NCBI GenBank assembly: GCA_032173965.1
Contig: CM063283.1
Coordinates: 80,416,743 to 80,480,742, forward strand
Reading direction: 5' to 3'
DNA: 64,000 nt
Origin: Sitta carolinensis
Lineage: Eukaryota; Chordata; Aves; Passeriformes; Sittidae
Shown: one piece after another, positions 48,625 to 62,300 of the stretch
Position numbering within the stretch: the stretch's first letter is position 1
Layout of the letters: each line of letters starts with the position of its first letter
Made by a program: the position numbers and the translations under genes
Notes under the pieces: generated by a model
What the model was told of the DNA's origin: nothing
The model's database searches: none
The model's input: only the letters and a program-made list of their open reading frames with translations

Positions 48625-51600
48625 GGGGTCAGTTTGAATATAACTGGAGTCAGCTCATGTTCTAAAGAGGAATTTGTGTTGTGTTGTTACTTCCCACAGT
48701 GACAGGGAGTTAAATTTTTCTCCTTTTGACACAAACACCAATATAGTTGCCAATCGCTGTTTAGAAAATGCAGGTGGATTATTACATGAAGTTACTAATT
48801 GCAAAATAATATATTAGAAAGCAGTAAATTCAAATTTTCTGTGAAAAATACAGTTTTCTGTGAAAAAATCAAATGATTGTCTACATTTGCAATACACTTT
48901 CATAATTTAATGTGACACTGATAATGGCAAATGCAGTTAGAGATATAATATTAAATAAAATCAATTTTGAAGGCTGCATATAAAACACGTTTTATCTGAT
49001 TTCCTCTTTCATTGAAAAGACCAGTGGTCTTTACACACAAGTATGTTCAGCATTTGCTCAATACCTTGCATCATTGGAGAAAAATAGCTGCTTTGAGAAC
49101 CTGAAATGAACCTAAGTGAAAATCAGAGTCTACTTATAAAGACAGGCTTTTTTATAAATACATCAGCAAAGAAAACAATCTTAACCTCAGTTCACATATA
49201 CTGCCAAAAATTGTTCAGAGGCAATACAGATTGCTACTGGTGTAAGAAAATAGTGGAGAAATAAAGAAACTGTACACTGATCATAGGGCATAAAAACAAA
49301 AGGCAGCTTAGCCTGCAGATGACAGGGAAATTACTGCTGGTTAAAGAAACAGCCAAAGAAGGGAATAAAGAATATACAGCTGCATACAGTAGAGAAAAAT
49401 AAAACCTAACACCACTACTAGCTGAAATCAGATTGGGCAACAGGAATAAGTATTCAGCTGCCAAAAACATACTATAAAATTCTACAGACCCAGATTAATG
49501 ATAAAGTCACTGGGAATCCAGAATATTAAACAGTTCTAGAGTAAACATAACTGATGATTACTAGAGATAGAATACCTGGATGGGAATATTTAAATAGTTT
49601 GTAAATATGTTTATTGTATTTGCTCAGGATAATCCTTCAAGTGCTGCTTACATAAAATTAAATCTAAATATTCAGTTGCCATAACAACATAATATATTAG
49701 TTCTCTAGTTTATTTTTGATTATTTGACTACAGGATTATTTGCTAGGATCTTTGTGACTTAAGACTTCAATGTTTCTCGGTATTACTCAAATAAAGACAC
49801 CACATATTTATTTAATTTTCACAATACTTTATACTTTCTCTCTTTAGAAGAGCAAGACAGGCTTAAAGAATCTGATATTTAAATAACAAAACCAGAAGAA
49901 AATGTTGTTTTTCTTAGTAGAATCACAGAAAGTCTCAAAAAATAAAACTAGAGGTTTTTTTTTTTTTTTTTTATGTTTTATTGGCCGTATTATATGACAG
50001 GATCACACTTCTGCTATCCACCCCCCACTCTCCCACCCTGAGTTATAATATCTGCTTAAGAGCCCTACTCTTAAATACATCTCTTTAATATAGTAGTGCC
50101 TGTATCATTTTTCAAATTGCCACCCTTTCAGAGAGTTCTGTGTTCCAAAGGCTGCATTTCAGTTCATGCACGGTAAAACCAAAATAGCGTTTTAAAAATG
50201 TAAAGCTAAACACATCCTCCTGAAAATCTAGATAGTGTTTGCCAAGTGGAGAGGATATCACATTTAATATGTCTGCTCACAGGGAAAAACCCAAAAGGAG
50301 GTTAACTGTGATAGCTGTGAATTTCTGTCTGTCTCCTGTCTAATGAAATCTAGATCAAGACTCAACATTTGTCCCAAGAAAGAGGGAAACCTCCTACATC
50401 AGTGGGATTAGATTTGTATTAGCATGTCCATAGCAATGGGAAATAGGGAATGGGAAATACAAAAGCAAGGGCTAAAACTGGTCAATTGTTAATGGTAGCA
50501 ACAGGTATGCCAGCTGCCCACAGAATATTCATGAATATGTTAGTATACAGTGAATTGAAAAATAGTTCAGTCAGAGGGGTCTTAACTTCCTACTGATTCA
50601 TCAAGTGTCTATTTACTGAAGGATCAATAAATAATGTAAATTATTTGAATAGTCATCAGTTTCAATTCAAAGAGTATATTCTGTCTTTTGGCATAGTCTA
50701 ATTTATCTTCTGACCCATGCTCTTGTCATCTATATTAGATGACAAAGTAAACCATGCACAAGTATATGGAACCATAGGAAACTTAGGAAGGATATGGAAA
50801 ACATAATTTTCAAAGTTGCCAGTGGGTCTAGACTACGACGTAGGTAAAAGTTGATTTTAACAAAAATATACAACAAAACAAACTAAAATACTCATTCATT
50901 GAATGTGTGTGAAAACACAATCAATGAAGACATAGAGGAAAAAAACAAAAATAACTAAGAAAAAGAGAACTAACTCAGTATTTGGGCAAGGGGTTCAATG
51001 TTAGTTCTTGAAGTTTGCCACATTTTTTACCTTTTATCAGCTTAATGTTTTTACTTGTCATATTTCCTTGTTATCTGTTTCATACTATGAACTTTCATTC
51101 TTACCTCTTGCTCTTAAGTTATAATAAAATTGGTAAAATACCAGCCTAGAAAAGGTTCACGTTCACCAAGCAACCAAACATAAAGAAAATTATTAGGTGT
51201 TGAATCAGATACTGAGTAATGTATTCTTTCAAAGGCATTACCTAAGCCTAAGTGGAAAATTGTGTACTATTGAAATTTCTGAGCTAACACTAACCTCAGC
51301 TTGTTCATGTGGTTCAATCCCGTGCCCCGTATAACAGGGCTTTTTCAAATCTTACAAGCAGTAAAACCTCATTAGTACAGGTCACAGGCTTAGCCATAAT
51401 ATATCCTTAGCAGTTCTGCAGATTGTTTTATTGTGCTCATCAAGAGAATCAGACATACCTTAAAAGGTGCAAAGAACATGAACATTAAATGATAAAGAAT
51501 AAAAGGGAATCATTCATAATTAATACCCGGGAGAAATTTCTCTTTAGCTAGTTTTAAAAAAGCTAATAATTTATGTGTGATTTTCCAGGTAAAGTTTCCC

Positions 51601-52845
51601 ATTAAAACACGTGAGGGAAACTTTACAATACATTTTGCCATTTGTGGGATTATCCGTAAGTATTTTCAATTCATCTTCATATGCTGAATAAAAGGACTGC
51701 AAAAAGTTGTAGTGCTTAAAAGAGTCTGGTATTATTAAGGAAAACAGAGAAAAAACCACACAACGCAAACATGCCATCAACAGTGTTTTGTGTACTAAAT
51801 TCTTTAGCTGTCATAGTGCAAATGAAATCACAAACCTATGAAATACAGCAAAAACATCAACTTTGTGTGTGAGGAGTTTGGATAATTCTATCATAATGTT
51901 GTGTAAAACTCTGAAAACATTAATCAGAAATTAATAATTTGGAGTATGCATTTAAATAACAAACAACAAAAAAAGGACTTATCTATTGTTTAATGAAAAT
52001 TTTCTGGGTGACATAGGGTAGTAGTGAATTGCTAGGGTGGACAAGTGGATAGAAAGGCACAATATTCAGTGATGATGCCCAGAGAGGGCAGGGGAGGGAA
52101 GTGACAACTGAGCTCAGCTTGGAAGCTGAGGAGCAAAGAAAAACGTATTTTGCTCCTATATTTAACATAAAGACAAATCCTACAAAATTTGAAGACAGTG
52201 ACAGAATAGTTCATAATTTTTGAGGACAGTGACAAAGGAATTAGTTTTTAAGTGCTCTTGTTTAAATTTGATACAAGTTTATTTAGCTGTCAAGGGTTCT
52301 GAAATGACACTGCTTCTAAAAAAGAGTAAGCTGAACAAAACCATTTATGGGAGGATAAGTTGGCAACACATGTTCCCATGCTAATGCTTCTGAAAATCAA
52401 CTACAAATATATGAAAGGTGTCACTGTTAGAATTGCATGAAGTTTGCTATTAGTTTCATCTAGAAGAACTAGAAAGCAACTCTGCACCAGAAAATTTCTG
52501 CATGCCAGATGATACAGGAGGAAAGGATTTCACTCTCCAATATTCTCTGGCAGTAGAGAATAATCATTTGCTGCCTTATGAGAAAAGGGAATACGCACAT
52601 TGCATAACAACAAAAGTTATTATTCAGCATATTTTAAAAAAATCATTACATTCAAGTTAACCATTAAGTAAGAGGAGGCAAAAACCAAATAAATTACTTT
52701 TGCTTGGATCTCTGACTCTGAAGTTGCTTATTTTGTGCAATAAAAATCCTAACCAGGATTTTTTAGTAATCACTGGATTAAAGACAAGCTGGGACCAGAA
52801 ACCAAACTCAATTCCAAAATTTCTGTGTGCCCTGTTTTGTAAAAT

Positions 52846-52890
52846 GCAGTTATACCCCTCAAGAAATACCTTTGGACATGCAGTCATCTG
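52846..52890 (-). repeat. 45-bp duplicated segment, copy A
   Basis: Matches 55225-55269 at 39 of 45 positions in the same orientation, with a shared core AATACCTTTGGACATGCAGT. The flanks do not align. On the minus strand both copies read as TACPKV.LE.YNC, so they could be related coding pieces, or two relics of one unknown repeat. Confidence 0.7.
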
Positions 52891-53307
52891 TGGTACTCAC
52901 AATTTTGACTTCACAGTAGTGTGCTCAGAAGACTGATCACCAGACTTAATGATTTGTTTTCTCAAAAGAAACATGGCTGTGAGTCCACCAAATTGAGAAA
53001 AAGATAGAACCCAGAATTCCTATTTCTTTGACAAGTCTCTCAAGATTTTTATCAGAGCCTGATGGTTCTATCTTTCATTTCTGTTTTACATTCAAATATT
53101 AAATCCTATCCCCATCTTTTAAACATGCTTAGAACAAAACTTAGGAAAGAATCCCAGGAGCATTTCCCCCCTAACAACATTTGGTCAGAAAGTTATATGC
53201 ACGACAAGGATGTGAGTTCAGTGTCATTCCCCATTAGTACTTTCAGCTGACTAACTTCCTGAATCCCTCTGCTCAGTACAAGAGTTCTAATAGTTTAACC
53301 TTATTAT

Positions 53308-53765
53308 AGAATCAGAGAATGGTTTGGGTTGGAAGGGATATTAAAGTTCAGGTTCCATCCCCTCTGCTATGGGAAAGGAAACCTTCCTCCAGACCAGGTT
53401 GCTCAGAGCTCCATTCAGCCTGGTCTTGAACACTTCCAGGGATGGGATGCCACACCTCTTGGACATCAGTGTCTCATCAGCCTCACAGTGAAGAATCTAG
53501 TATCTAATCTAAATCTCTTTCTGTTTGAAATAATGTCCCTTGTCCTGTCACTACATGCTCTTGTAAAAAGTCTGCCTCTGTTCTTGTGGACTCCCTTCAG
53601 TTACTGGAAGGCCACAATTTGGCCACCCTGAAGCCTTCACTTTTTCAGGCTGAACAAACCCAATTCTATCAGGTTTTTTTAATAGGAGAGGTGCTCCATC
53701 CCTCTAATCATCTTGGTGGCCTCCTCTCACTTCAACAGGTTGATGTTCTTCCCATGCAGGGTACC
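53308..53765 (-). mobile_element. CR1 LINE 3' end, minus strand, with terminus
   Basis: The left edge AGAATCAGAGAATGGTTTGG is the reverse complement of the CR1 terminus with its octamer-like end. CAGGTTGCTCAGAGC, CTTCCAGGGATGGGATGCCA, CCTTGTCCTGTCACTACATG and CAGGCTGAACAAACCCAATT follow in the expected order. This is the best-preserved CR1 3' end in the window. It is 5'-truncated on the right at about 53765, the usual outcome of LINE insertion. Confidence 0.92.
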
Positions 53766-54102
53766 CTAAAACCTTTTAACAAGACAGTCTTAACTTCTCC
53801 TAACCTTTTTTGGCAAAAGTAATGAGGGAAGGTGGTGATGAGGTTGGAATGGTTTCTCCATCCCTCAAGCACTACATATTTTAATACACCAATACTACTG
53901 ATCATCTATACAGCTGTTTTTTTTTCACACTTTTCATCTTATATCCCTTCTACTTTACAACAGTTCTTACTGGTTGTTATGCATCTACATGTACAATTTA
54001 TACTCTTAACTAGAATTATAGAGGTAACTCTATACTTCTTTCATATACTCTTAATTTTTAATTCTGTAAAATTTAATCACATCAAGCTCAAAATTTGGTT
54101 TT

Positions 54103-54141
54103 TTCCTTTTTTTTTTTTTTTTTCTTTTCTTTTCTTTTTCC
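54103..54141 (+). repeat. T/C low-complexity tract
   Basis: A T-run followed by TTTTC units for about 39 bases; all pyrimidine on the plus strand. Confidence 0.9.
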
Positions 54142-55224
54142 CTAGCAGTCTTCTATAAGCAGAAGAACTTGTTTAACAACACCATTTCCACATGCAATAA
54201 TTGTGTGGGTCAGTCCCTTAGTATAACTTATTTAACAAGTCATTATTCCATCCTGACTCTAAATGACAATCTATTCCTGTAAGTATTTGCCTAATGATTT
54301 CAGTTAAGGATTATTAGCCCTCTTTTCCCTAAAGCATTCAGTTGGAGTTTTCAAGGGCCACAATATTGATATTCTATAGTTGTGAAAGGCAGAGACAAGC
54401 AATTATCCAAGTCCAAAAATTTAATGATACTCGGGTGGATTTGAAACCACAACCTGATTTGCCCATTATATTAGAGGTCTTTGTACTGTAGTTTCCATGC
54501 TTTATGAAACAATGTTTTAGGTTCACTGTTCAAATTACATTATTTTTATTTTATATTTTCTACTCTTGCACCAAAAAATCTTCATCACTTTCTCAGTATA
54601 CCTCCCTAATCTATTGAGTACTGTGCTACTTTAAAATTCTGTGCTACTTTCTCATCTAGTTCCAATGCCCTCAGAGATTTAGAATGTGCTTGATTATTTA
54701 AACAGTTCGCATTTTTTCCACTCTGCTTAGGGATGGTTTTATTTTAAACTGACAAATTGCTTATCATTTGGCATCAGTGCTAAAAACAAAACCAAAATTC
54801 ACTTCCTCTCATAAAATAAATAAATAAATGAATAAATCTAGAATTCAGAAGTTAACAGCAATTAAATTGAGCTTTGTTTAGAAGAATGTTTCCTGATTGC
54901 AGAAAAGAGGTGATACCAACATTTGGAATTTTATGAAGGGTAGAAAGTCGCTTTGATTTTTGTTATGGAAAGTACACACATGTAGAAAATTTATAAGGCA
55001 TTCAGTTTGAGGGGGACCCATGGTGTTTCAAGGCTGACTAAAATTTGAGATTTCTTTTTCTGAATAATAAATCCTATTTTTGTAAAAGAGGTGGATTTTA
55101 AGTATGCTTGTTTAACCCCACTGCTAAAAAAACATGCAGCTATGAGTGAGAAGATCATGAGTGAAAAAGGGTAAGGACGGATGACACTTAGGACTACCAG
55201 CCTTAATATGTACTCACACATCAT

Positions 55225-55269
55225 ACAGTTATATCTCTCAAGCAATACCTTTGGACATGCAGTCACTTG
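55225..55269 (-). repeat. 45-bp duplicated segment, copy B
   Basis: Second copy of the 52846-52890 segment (39 of 45 identical). On the minus strand its end runs into GTGAGTACAT, a good 5' splice-site sequence, which copy A lacks. Confidence 0.7.
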
Positions 55270-56199
55270 AAGACAAAGCACTGAGGGTTATTTTGGCTGT
55301 CAGCCTTAAATAACAGCCAACTCCCTGCTTCCTTTCTGTTTAGCATGTTTCACAAACAAGGAAGATCACACTGTTACAAAATGCTAGGCTGTAGTGACAG
55401 GCATAATGACCTTTATATTGTGTCACATCCTACAGAAAGGTATCTGTGGTGACAGATTAGATTGTATTTTCCTTTCTGACCATTCCACTCTATGCAGGAA
55501 CCCATTTTTAACAATTGCTGAGATCATCTGGGAAATTGGATTCCCATTTACAAATAGTCTTTTGATTTTTTAATTCTAATTACCAGCAATATATTGGAAT
55601 TTATACTTCATCTGCTGCACTGTAGGTTCCTGAAAGTATCAAGTATTTTGTTCATGGTGTAGGTATTGGCATCTGTTATGCAAGATACAGATTTCAACAC
55701 TGGACTATTACATGCACCATTATTATATAAGAGCATACAAGTTGTTCTCCACGCATTTACCCACTAGTTTTATGTGATACAGTATGTTTTCTAGGGGTTC
55801 TAGCTTTTCAGGAAGGCTTTGGACAGAACATCATGTTAAACACAGAAACCTCAATTTATAAGGAAAATATTTCAAAGTATTCAAATCCCTGTTGGAGTGC
55901 AGAAAATTCTAGATTTCATATTACAGATGACATTTTATGCCTATCTTATATGTTAATACGTATCTTTTATATTCCCAGAGTTTCCCAATCTGAGGAAAGC
56001 CTTTACACAACTTATAATACCCACTGGAATTAAAAAACCTTGGACAGGGGTAAATAATCTGTTTAAATATTTCAGAGATTCAGTAAGAACACAAATTAAA
56101 AGCAACAAACATTCTCTAGTATAGAATAGTATAAGAAAATTCTGGTGTTTGATAGCTCTTAAATTATCTTCACAGATCTTTTTCTACCAGCTCCTTTTC

Positions 56200-56310
56200 A
56201 TGTTTGCTGTCAGGGCATAGTCCTGAGCAACCTGACCTGTCATTATCCCTGCTTGGAGCAGGGGGTGGACTAGAAGTCAGAAAATCCCTCTGTCCCTACT
56301 GGAACTGCAG
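56200..56310 (+). mobile_element. CR1 3'-end relic
   Basis: The string GCATAGTCCTGAGCAACCTG, then CCCTGCTTGGAGCAGGGGGT and GGACTAGAAGTCAG, matches the last part of the CR1 3' untranslated region in the plus orientation. The terminal repeat and upstream part are missing. Confidence 0.6.
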
Positions 56311-56314
56311 AAAA

Positions 56315-59300
56315 GACTCCTGGCAGTTTTTCTAGGACATTTGCTTGGTGCTTTAAAAATTACAAGCTGCTCATCTATAATGCTCTTAGTATAAGCAGTG
56401 AATTCTTAGAGGTATAACATTTTAGCGGTACTGAATGCACCTCCTTTTAACAAAACCATCAGTTCTCCAAAAAGGCTTAGAAAACTGTTTACAGAGATCA
56501 TCAGCCACTTCCCCTGATAGCACTACACCTTAAAGGGAGGTTCTATACATTTGGCTGCCTTCTGCCCCCTCATGGCAAGAGGTAATTCCTCAAGTAATCC
56601 CCCACCTCCCTATTATACATGAGCACATAGTATCGTAGTAAATAGGCACTGTTGAGTTGAGTATGGGAGATCAGCCTTTGCTGTAGTGCAATAGATTTGA
56701 TTGAACTTACTCTTCTTCCCACACTTCCACCAGGTCAAACACGCTCCCTGCACAGCCTATTAATAACAATCTTATTTCAACAAAAAATTATTCCTCAGCT
56801 ACAAAAAACCTCACCTAGAATGTGCCCTAATGAAGTTGTTTTGTTGTTTTTTTTTTTTTTTTCAAGTACATGATATTGTTCTTTCTCCCCATCTTCTAAT
56901 TTTTTTTTTCCCCTATGGTGAGGTATGTGATTTTTTTACAAGAATCAGATACTATTTTTAAGAAAAGAAAATAAGCATATTTCATAGGATTCACTCTCTT
57001 ACTCTCTGTGAGATATCAAAACTAACTGAAGCAATCGTGGCAATTTCTTCTGGCTTCTTCAGAGTTTGCTGTAATGCATTTCATCCAAACCTCTGCTCAT
57101 ATTCCAATTTATTCAGCATTTCTTTCACATTTCTGCTTCAAATGTCACTTTTTTCCCCTTTAACTATTAGATTACATACCACTAAATTGAGAAATAGCCT
57201 TAATCAGGACATTTCCCAAGGAATGGAATTAAACCTAATGATACTTATCAGCAAAAACTGCAGCTTAATTGGGATGGTAATTTGCTTAACTGGGATGCCT
57301 GTAGGATATTTACTGTAATCAGATAAGGACATCTGATCCTTATTTTCCCAAGAAGGTTATCAAAAGTGTTAGTTCTAGAAAGATGTTGTAATTATATCTA
57401 TGTAATATTTTAAGAGTGATACACTCATTTGAGTTGCTCAGCTGTTTGCAGCTGCACTGTATCTTTATTTACCATATAGCACAGATATCCTTCTTTCAGG
57501 CACAGGGGCCAAGGAAGTGACATCCTAAGTGTTCCCTAACCCTTAGGGCAGAACACAGCAGCTCATGTTATGAACGAACTGGGAACTCACTAATTCATCA
57601 CAGCAAGATGACATAACCAGGACTGGACCCATGAAATAGTTAAATAATGGCTAATAACAATGACAGAGTAGTTAATGCCAGCAAAAAATTATTCTTGTAA
57701 GGTCCTTGAGGATGTACACATACAACAAAGTCTTGAACCACAGTGATTTTATAACTGCAAATGCTCTCTCTGAACTATTTAGGAGGCCACATCTCTGCGA
57801 TGGCTCTATTAAAGGAGTGTTCAGGAAAGTGTTTCAATGTGCTACCTTATTTCACTATGTTTTAGCTCACTTGGTCAAATACAACAAAAGTTGAACTGCT
57901 GATATCACAACAGAATTTTCAGCTCCTTAATGAGACAATAGTTTTGAGAAGGGTAGGGCAACAGAAAGATTCTTCAGAATCAAAACAGCATTTTTCTAAT
58001 TATAATCTGTCACAGAATTATGCAGATGAAAGTATTCAGACTCTCAGTACTAGACATAATGGAACCAATCATGCAAAGCATCACTTTCAAGATAGAGGTT
58101 GTTACAATTAGAACTAAAACTGACAGAAACCACCCCCTGATTTTTTTTTTTTTTCCTTTTCCATTATTAAAAATTTTCCTTCAAGTTGGGTGCAGCAGAG
58201 CTTTAAAAGTTATAGCTAATGGATAATCCATTTTTGCTTGTTCCCTTCATGAAATTCACTGTTACTCTTTTCACTCAGTTGAGTAGCATGCTTTGCTTGA
58301 AGGTCAGGAGTTTACTGCATGTAAACCATCAAAGATCTTAGAAAGCAATTACTCTTTCTTTTGCTTTTCATTCTCCAATGGACATTTCTGCTTTCTGCGT
58401 CATTGTAAAGGACTCTGCTGAGCCCAAGAACCATTTCCAGACCTTGTCTGAATTTTGGTTAAAAAAAAAAGAATATAATAAAAGCTGAATATTTCCATAA
58501 AGCTACCTTTCTTGCTCTTCATTATGTGCAGCTACTGATGTAGAAAGGAATCTTTGCAAATTCATTAGTTCACAACAATCTGCATGACCACTGCAGTTTC
58601 TCGGATAAGGGAAAGATAATATTAACTTATGAGAGTGGTCTGATAGCTATTTTGCAGCTTCTTGGATTGTCTTCACTCAGCAATCCCATCCTAGCAACAA
58701 CTCACAGAGTTCATATGTTCATTGCAGGACCTCATGAACAGAAAAGAGGCAAGCATATGCAGTGAACTTCAAAAAAGAATTTATATACTCAGTCATATAG
58801 ATATTCTTTCTGGTCCTACTGGTGCTGACATCATTGGAGGTAATGTTCTCCACCTGACTCATTTTCCCAACTAAAACAAAGTATTTCTATTTAACAGTTC
58901 CATTTTATCAATTTATTTTGACTTAGGTTTCTAGGACAGTTGAATAAAGAACAACTTCAAGCTATTTTGGCATGCTTTGAGAGATTGATCAAGCTTTTGA
59001 AATGTCTCTGTATAGCAGGGGTCATAATGAGCTCTTTCAGCAGCCTCCAGAGATGCTTTACTATGTGCAGCAATACTGTACAGCTTCTACAGAATATTCC
59101 TGGACATCAATCTTTTGACAGGTATTTGTGAAAAACCCAAAGCTTTTCAAGGCAGCATGCAGTCTGTTCCCTGACCCAGATCCATTAGTGTGTGCTAGAC
59201 TGGTGATGATGACAAAGGCTGTAAAGCTCTGGCAGCTCTTTCCAGGAGTTTAGTGCTGCTGACACTATTGGAGCTGACTTGAATTCTGTGTTCCTATGTC

Positions 59301-62300
59301 AGAGCTCTGCTCTTGCTCTTTGCAAAGTCTCCACTATCCTACTGTCAGATATATGTTTCCAGTCAAAAACATGAGTAGTCTCTAAAATCTAAAGTGGAAA
59401 TATTGGATATACATTGGGTGGTATAGCCACGTGGAAACACCAGTGAGCTCTTTTGAACCTAACTAAGCTTGTCTCACCTTCGAATTCTCTACAGGAGCCA
59501 TCGGAACCACATACGCAGAGGTTTCATACTTGTTCTGTACTGTAATCAGCATCCTTAACTAGCAGCAACATGCTATTCACTGTCATTCTATTTAGGACTT
59601 TTTCAGAATGTCCCCCTGCTGTGTAATCTAGATGGAGAGACAAATATTATTTCTTGATCCAAGATCTCTCCAACTATTTATTCCCAGAAGCATGAGATGA
59701 TGATGATGAATGAAACTGTCTTCATTTAATTTTTTTTCTACATAATATTCAACTAGCATTACATTCAAAATTTAACTGCGTTTTACATTTAAGAAAGTAT
59801 ATCAAGACCTCACTGCTCTTTTATCAAAAAATATGAGTTAAAATAGCTTTGTGGCTTGAATTTATGTGAAAGAAAAAAACCAGCATCTTTTTCAATTATG
59901 AGTTTAGACAACTTGTAGTTGCTTAAACAAGAGTTATTTCTACAGTATACTTTAAAAGATTTTTAGAGCTATAGAGACTTTATTTACAGATGGCTTTGCA
60001 CTTTAGTGATCTTGAATTTACACATAAATAAAATCAGTCCCCAAGACTAAATTCTTCAGGCCATTAAACCCTTGCACATTTAAAGTATATAAATGCATAA
60101 TCTTCCTGTGACCTTGATGCATAACTACATTACTAGCTAGTGAAACAATAAAGACATCATATTTAATTCCACAAGCAGGAATATCTTTCATTTTCATTAC
60201 AGAAGTGCTGGATTTATCATTACATCTGAATAAATAACTTGCCCTTGAAAAATAGTGTAAAAATGTGATACTTCAGGACATTTAAAAAAAATCCTAATTT
60301 TGTGCCAAATTTGCAAATAAATTTGGCTTAAAAAATCAGTTCTTTCATCCAAGCAAACATTTCATTTGGAAATAAAGATTAAATTAATTTAAAAAAGAAA
60401 AACACTTAGAAAATTTCAAAAGCCAAAATCAAATGGTTTAGAGTGAATGCCATTTTGACTCAGCAACTTAACCCTAAGATGTTAGAATGACAAATTTTTA
60501 TTTTTAAAAACTCTTAGATCTGACTTAAGAAAAAGCTATGCATTCATCTTTCTTCAGTTGGTTTTGTTTTGTTTGGTTTTGTTTTGTTTACACATAACAT
60601 ATCATTTAGCTAGGAGACAGGGTAGTATTTTTATTAAAGAAATGATGTCCAAAGGTCCCAGATTTAGCCCTATCATTTAGACTTATCAGAGACATTTTAA
60701 TTTTGCTTTTTAGTTTTGAACAAGCTGAAATAAAAAGGAAGACAATAAATATAGTCATCTCACAGAGATTTCTGTCCATCATAAAATATGTGTAACAGTT
60801 TGGGGGTTCTAGTCTCTTTTAAAAATTGAGTTTCAAAATCCCAGGAGTACTGAATGCACGTAATTATACTCTTGCAGTCTTATAGGGAAAATCACAGTTT
60901 TGCTATGGTAATTGAAGCGCCTCCCACTTTCAGCATATTTTGTTCTAGGTGTTTACTGAAAGACATGACTTTCACACAGGGGTTGCTCAGCAGGTCTTAA
61001 CACACAGTAACTCTTAAACCGATTTTTTTACTTTCTAAACAAAACAAAACCTCAGTTTCAGTTTTCCTTAACTCAACAGAATTTGTTTTGCAACAGTTTA
61101 GGAGCTGTCACACTAACCTCTGAGCTGTGCTAGCATTCATTACAGCAAGATAATCTAGAGGGGTTCTGAAAGCTGGAAAGATGTGGCAAGGAACAAGTTT
61201 TCCCAGCTAAGTCATTCCCAGAACAAATCAGCCTTTATGTAGTAATTGAGTGCATACTGAGGAGACGAGCCTCACTTAAATCATTAGCAACGATCTAAAC
61301 ACAAACTGAGATACAATTACTAATTTATTACTCATTAATATTTAATAACGTCTTAATTATCATTGAGGTAAATTATTTTTCATTGAATACCACACAGGCT
61401 TGCAAAGTTCAGGCATTTTTTTTCTCTTTGAGCTTATGATATTAACCTATGGACAATGTATACTCCTTGGCTTAAACCTAAGATTATTCTGAAGACATGT
61501 CCTCCTCCAGTTTAAAAGTAACTATCATAAAATGTATTACTGAGTCATGAAAATGTATTTCTTTTCTGTAAGCCCCACACTGTAAACTGGTGTTTACTGA
61601 TTTGCTTTTGAGTGTGTGTGTCTTATGACACAGTGGTGTTACACTAGGTTGAGCAGCTCAGAACATCAGAAACCTTCCCTAGGGAAACTGAGTCAACATT
61701 AAAGGAGGAAAAGCCTTAATCATACATTTTCCTTAGGTAGCATCCCTAACTACACAAAATAAGATATTAATGTTGGTAAAAGCAGAGTGCAGTAAGTCAT
61801 GTAAACATTTCACCTAAAATATCACTTTCCATAACTAAACCCACCATCTCAGTAATGGTCTCATTTTTGTAACTGCATTTGCATTTGTTTGCAGTTCCTA
61901 AACTATGGGCCTACAGTGATTGCTCTGCAAAGCAGCACCTCGACAATCCCAGCAGTCATCAAGATCAAGCAATGCTTTTCCTTTGCCCTTCTAAAGCAGC
62001 ATTTGGAAAGCTGTCAATTATGTGTTTTATTAGTTACTTCAAACCTAGTCTGACACACCCATTTCCATCTGATTAAATTAACCTCCTTAAATCCTGATAA
62101 GCATAATTAGTATGTTAAGATTTTTGCACTGTTCCACTGCATTTTAATATCTGAATGATCAAGAGGACATTGTAAACAAAACATATATATAAAAGTTTTA
62201 TATATTTACAGGAAAATTATATATATAAATTAATTTCATGATTTAGCTCCCTTTATAAGACTGAAATATTCAAACACTAGAATTCCTACTAAACAGAATT

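Larger units (their letters stand above)
47292..53305. other. Unique AT-rich DNA, no gene seen
   Basis: About 6 kb. It contains a perfect 10-bp inverted repeat (48072-48095), a CCAAT/TATA module (48557-48624), a tandem TTTTCTGTGAAAAA-type duplication near 48836-48867, a T-run near 49957-49972, and the first copy of a 45-bp duplicated segment (52846-52890). The open frames are short and unrecognised. Confidence 0.5.
53770..56195. other. Unique AT-rich DNA, no gene seen
   Basis: Includes a T/C-rich tract (54103-54141) and the second copy of the 45-bp duplicated segment (55225-55269). A 96-codon minus frame at 54991-55281 overlaps that copy but has no recognisable domain. Confidence 0.5.

Noticed and set aside
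53329..53822. Plus frames of 78 and 100 codons
   Set aside because: They are antisense readings of the minus-strand CR1 3' end.
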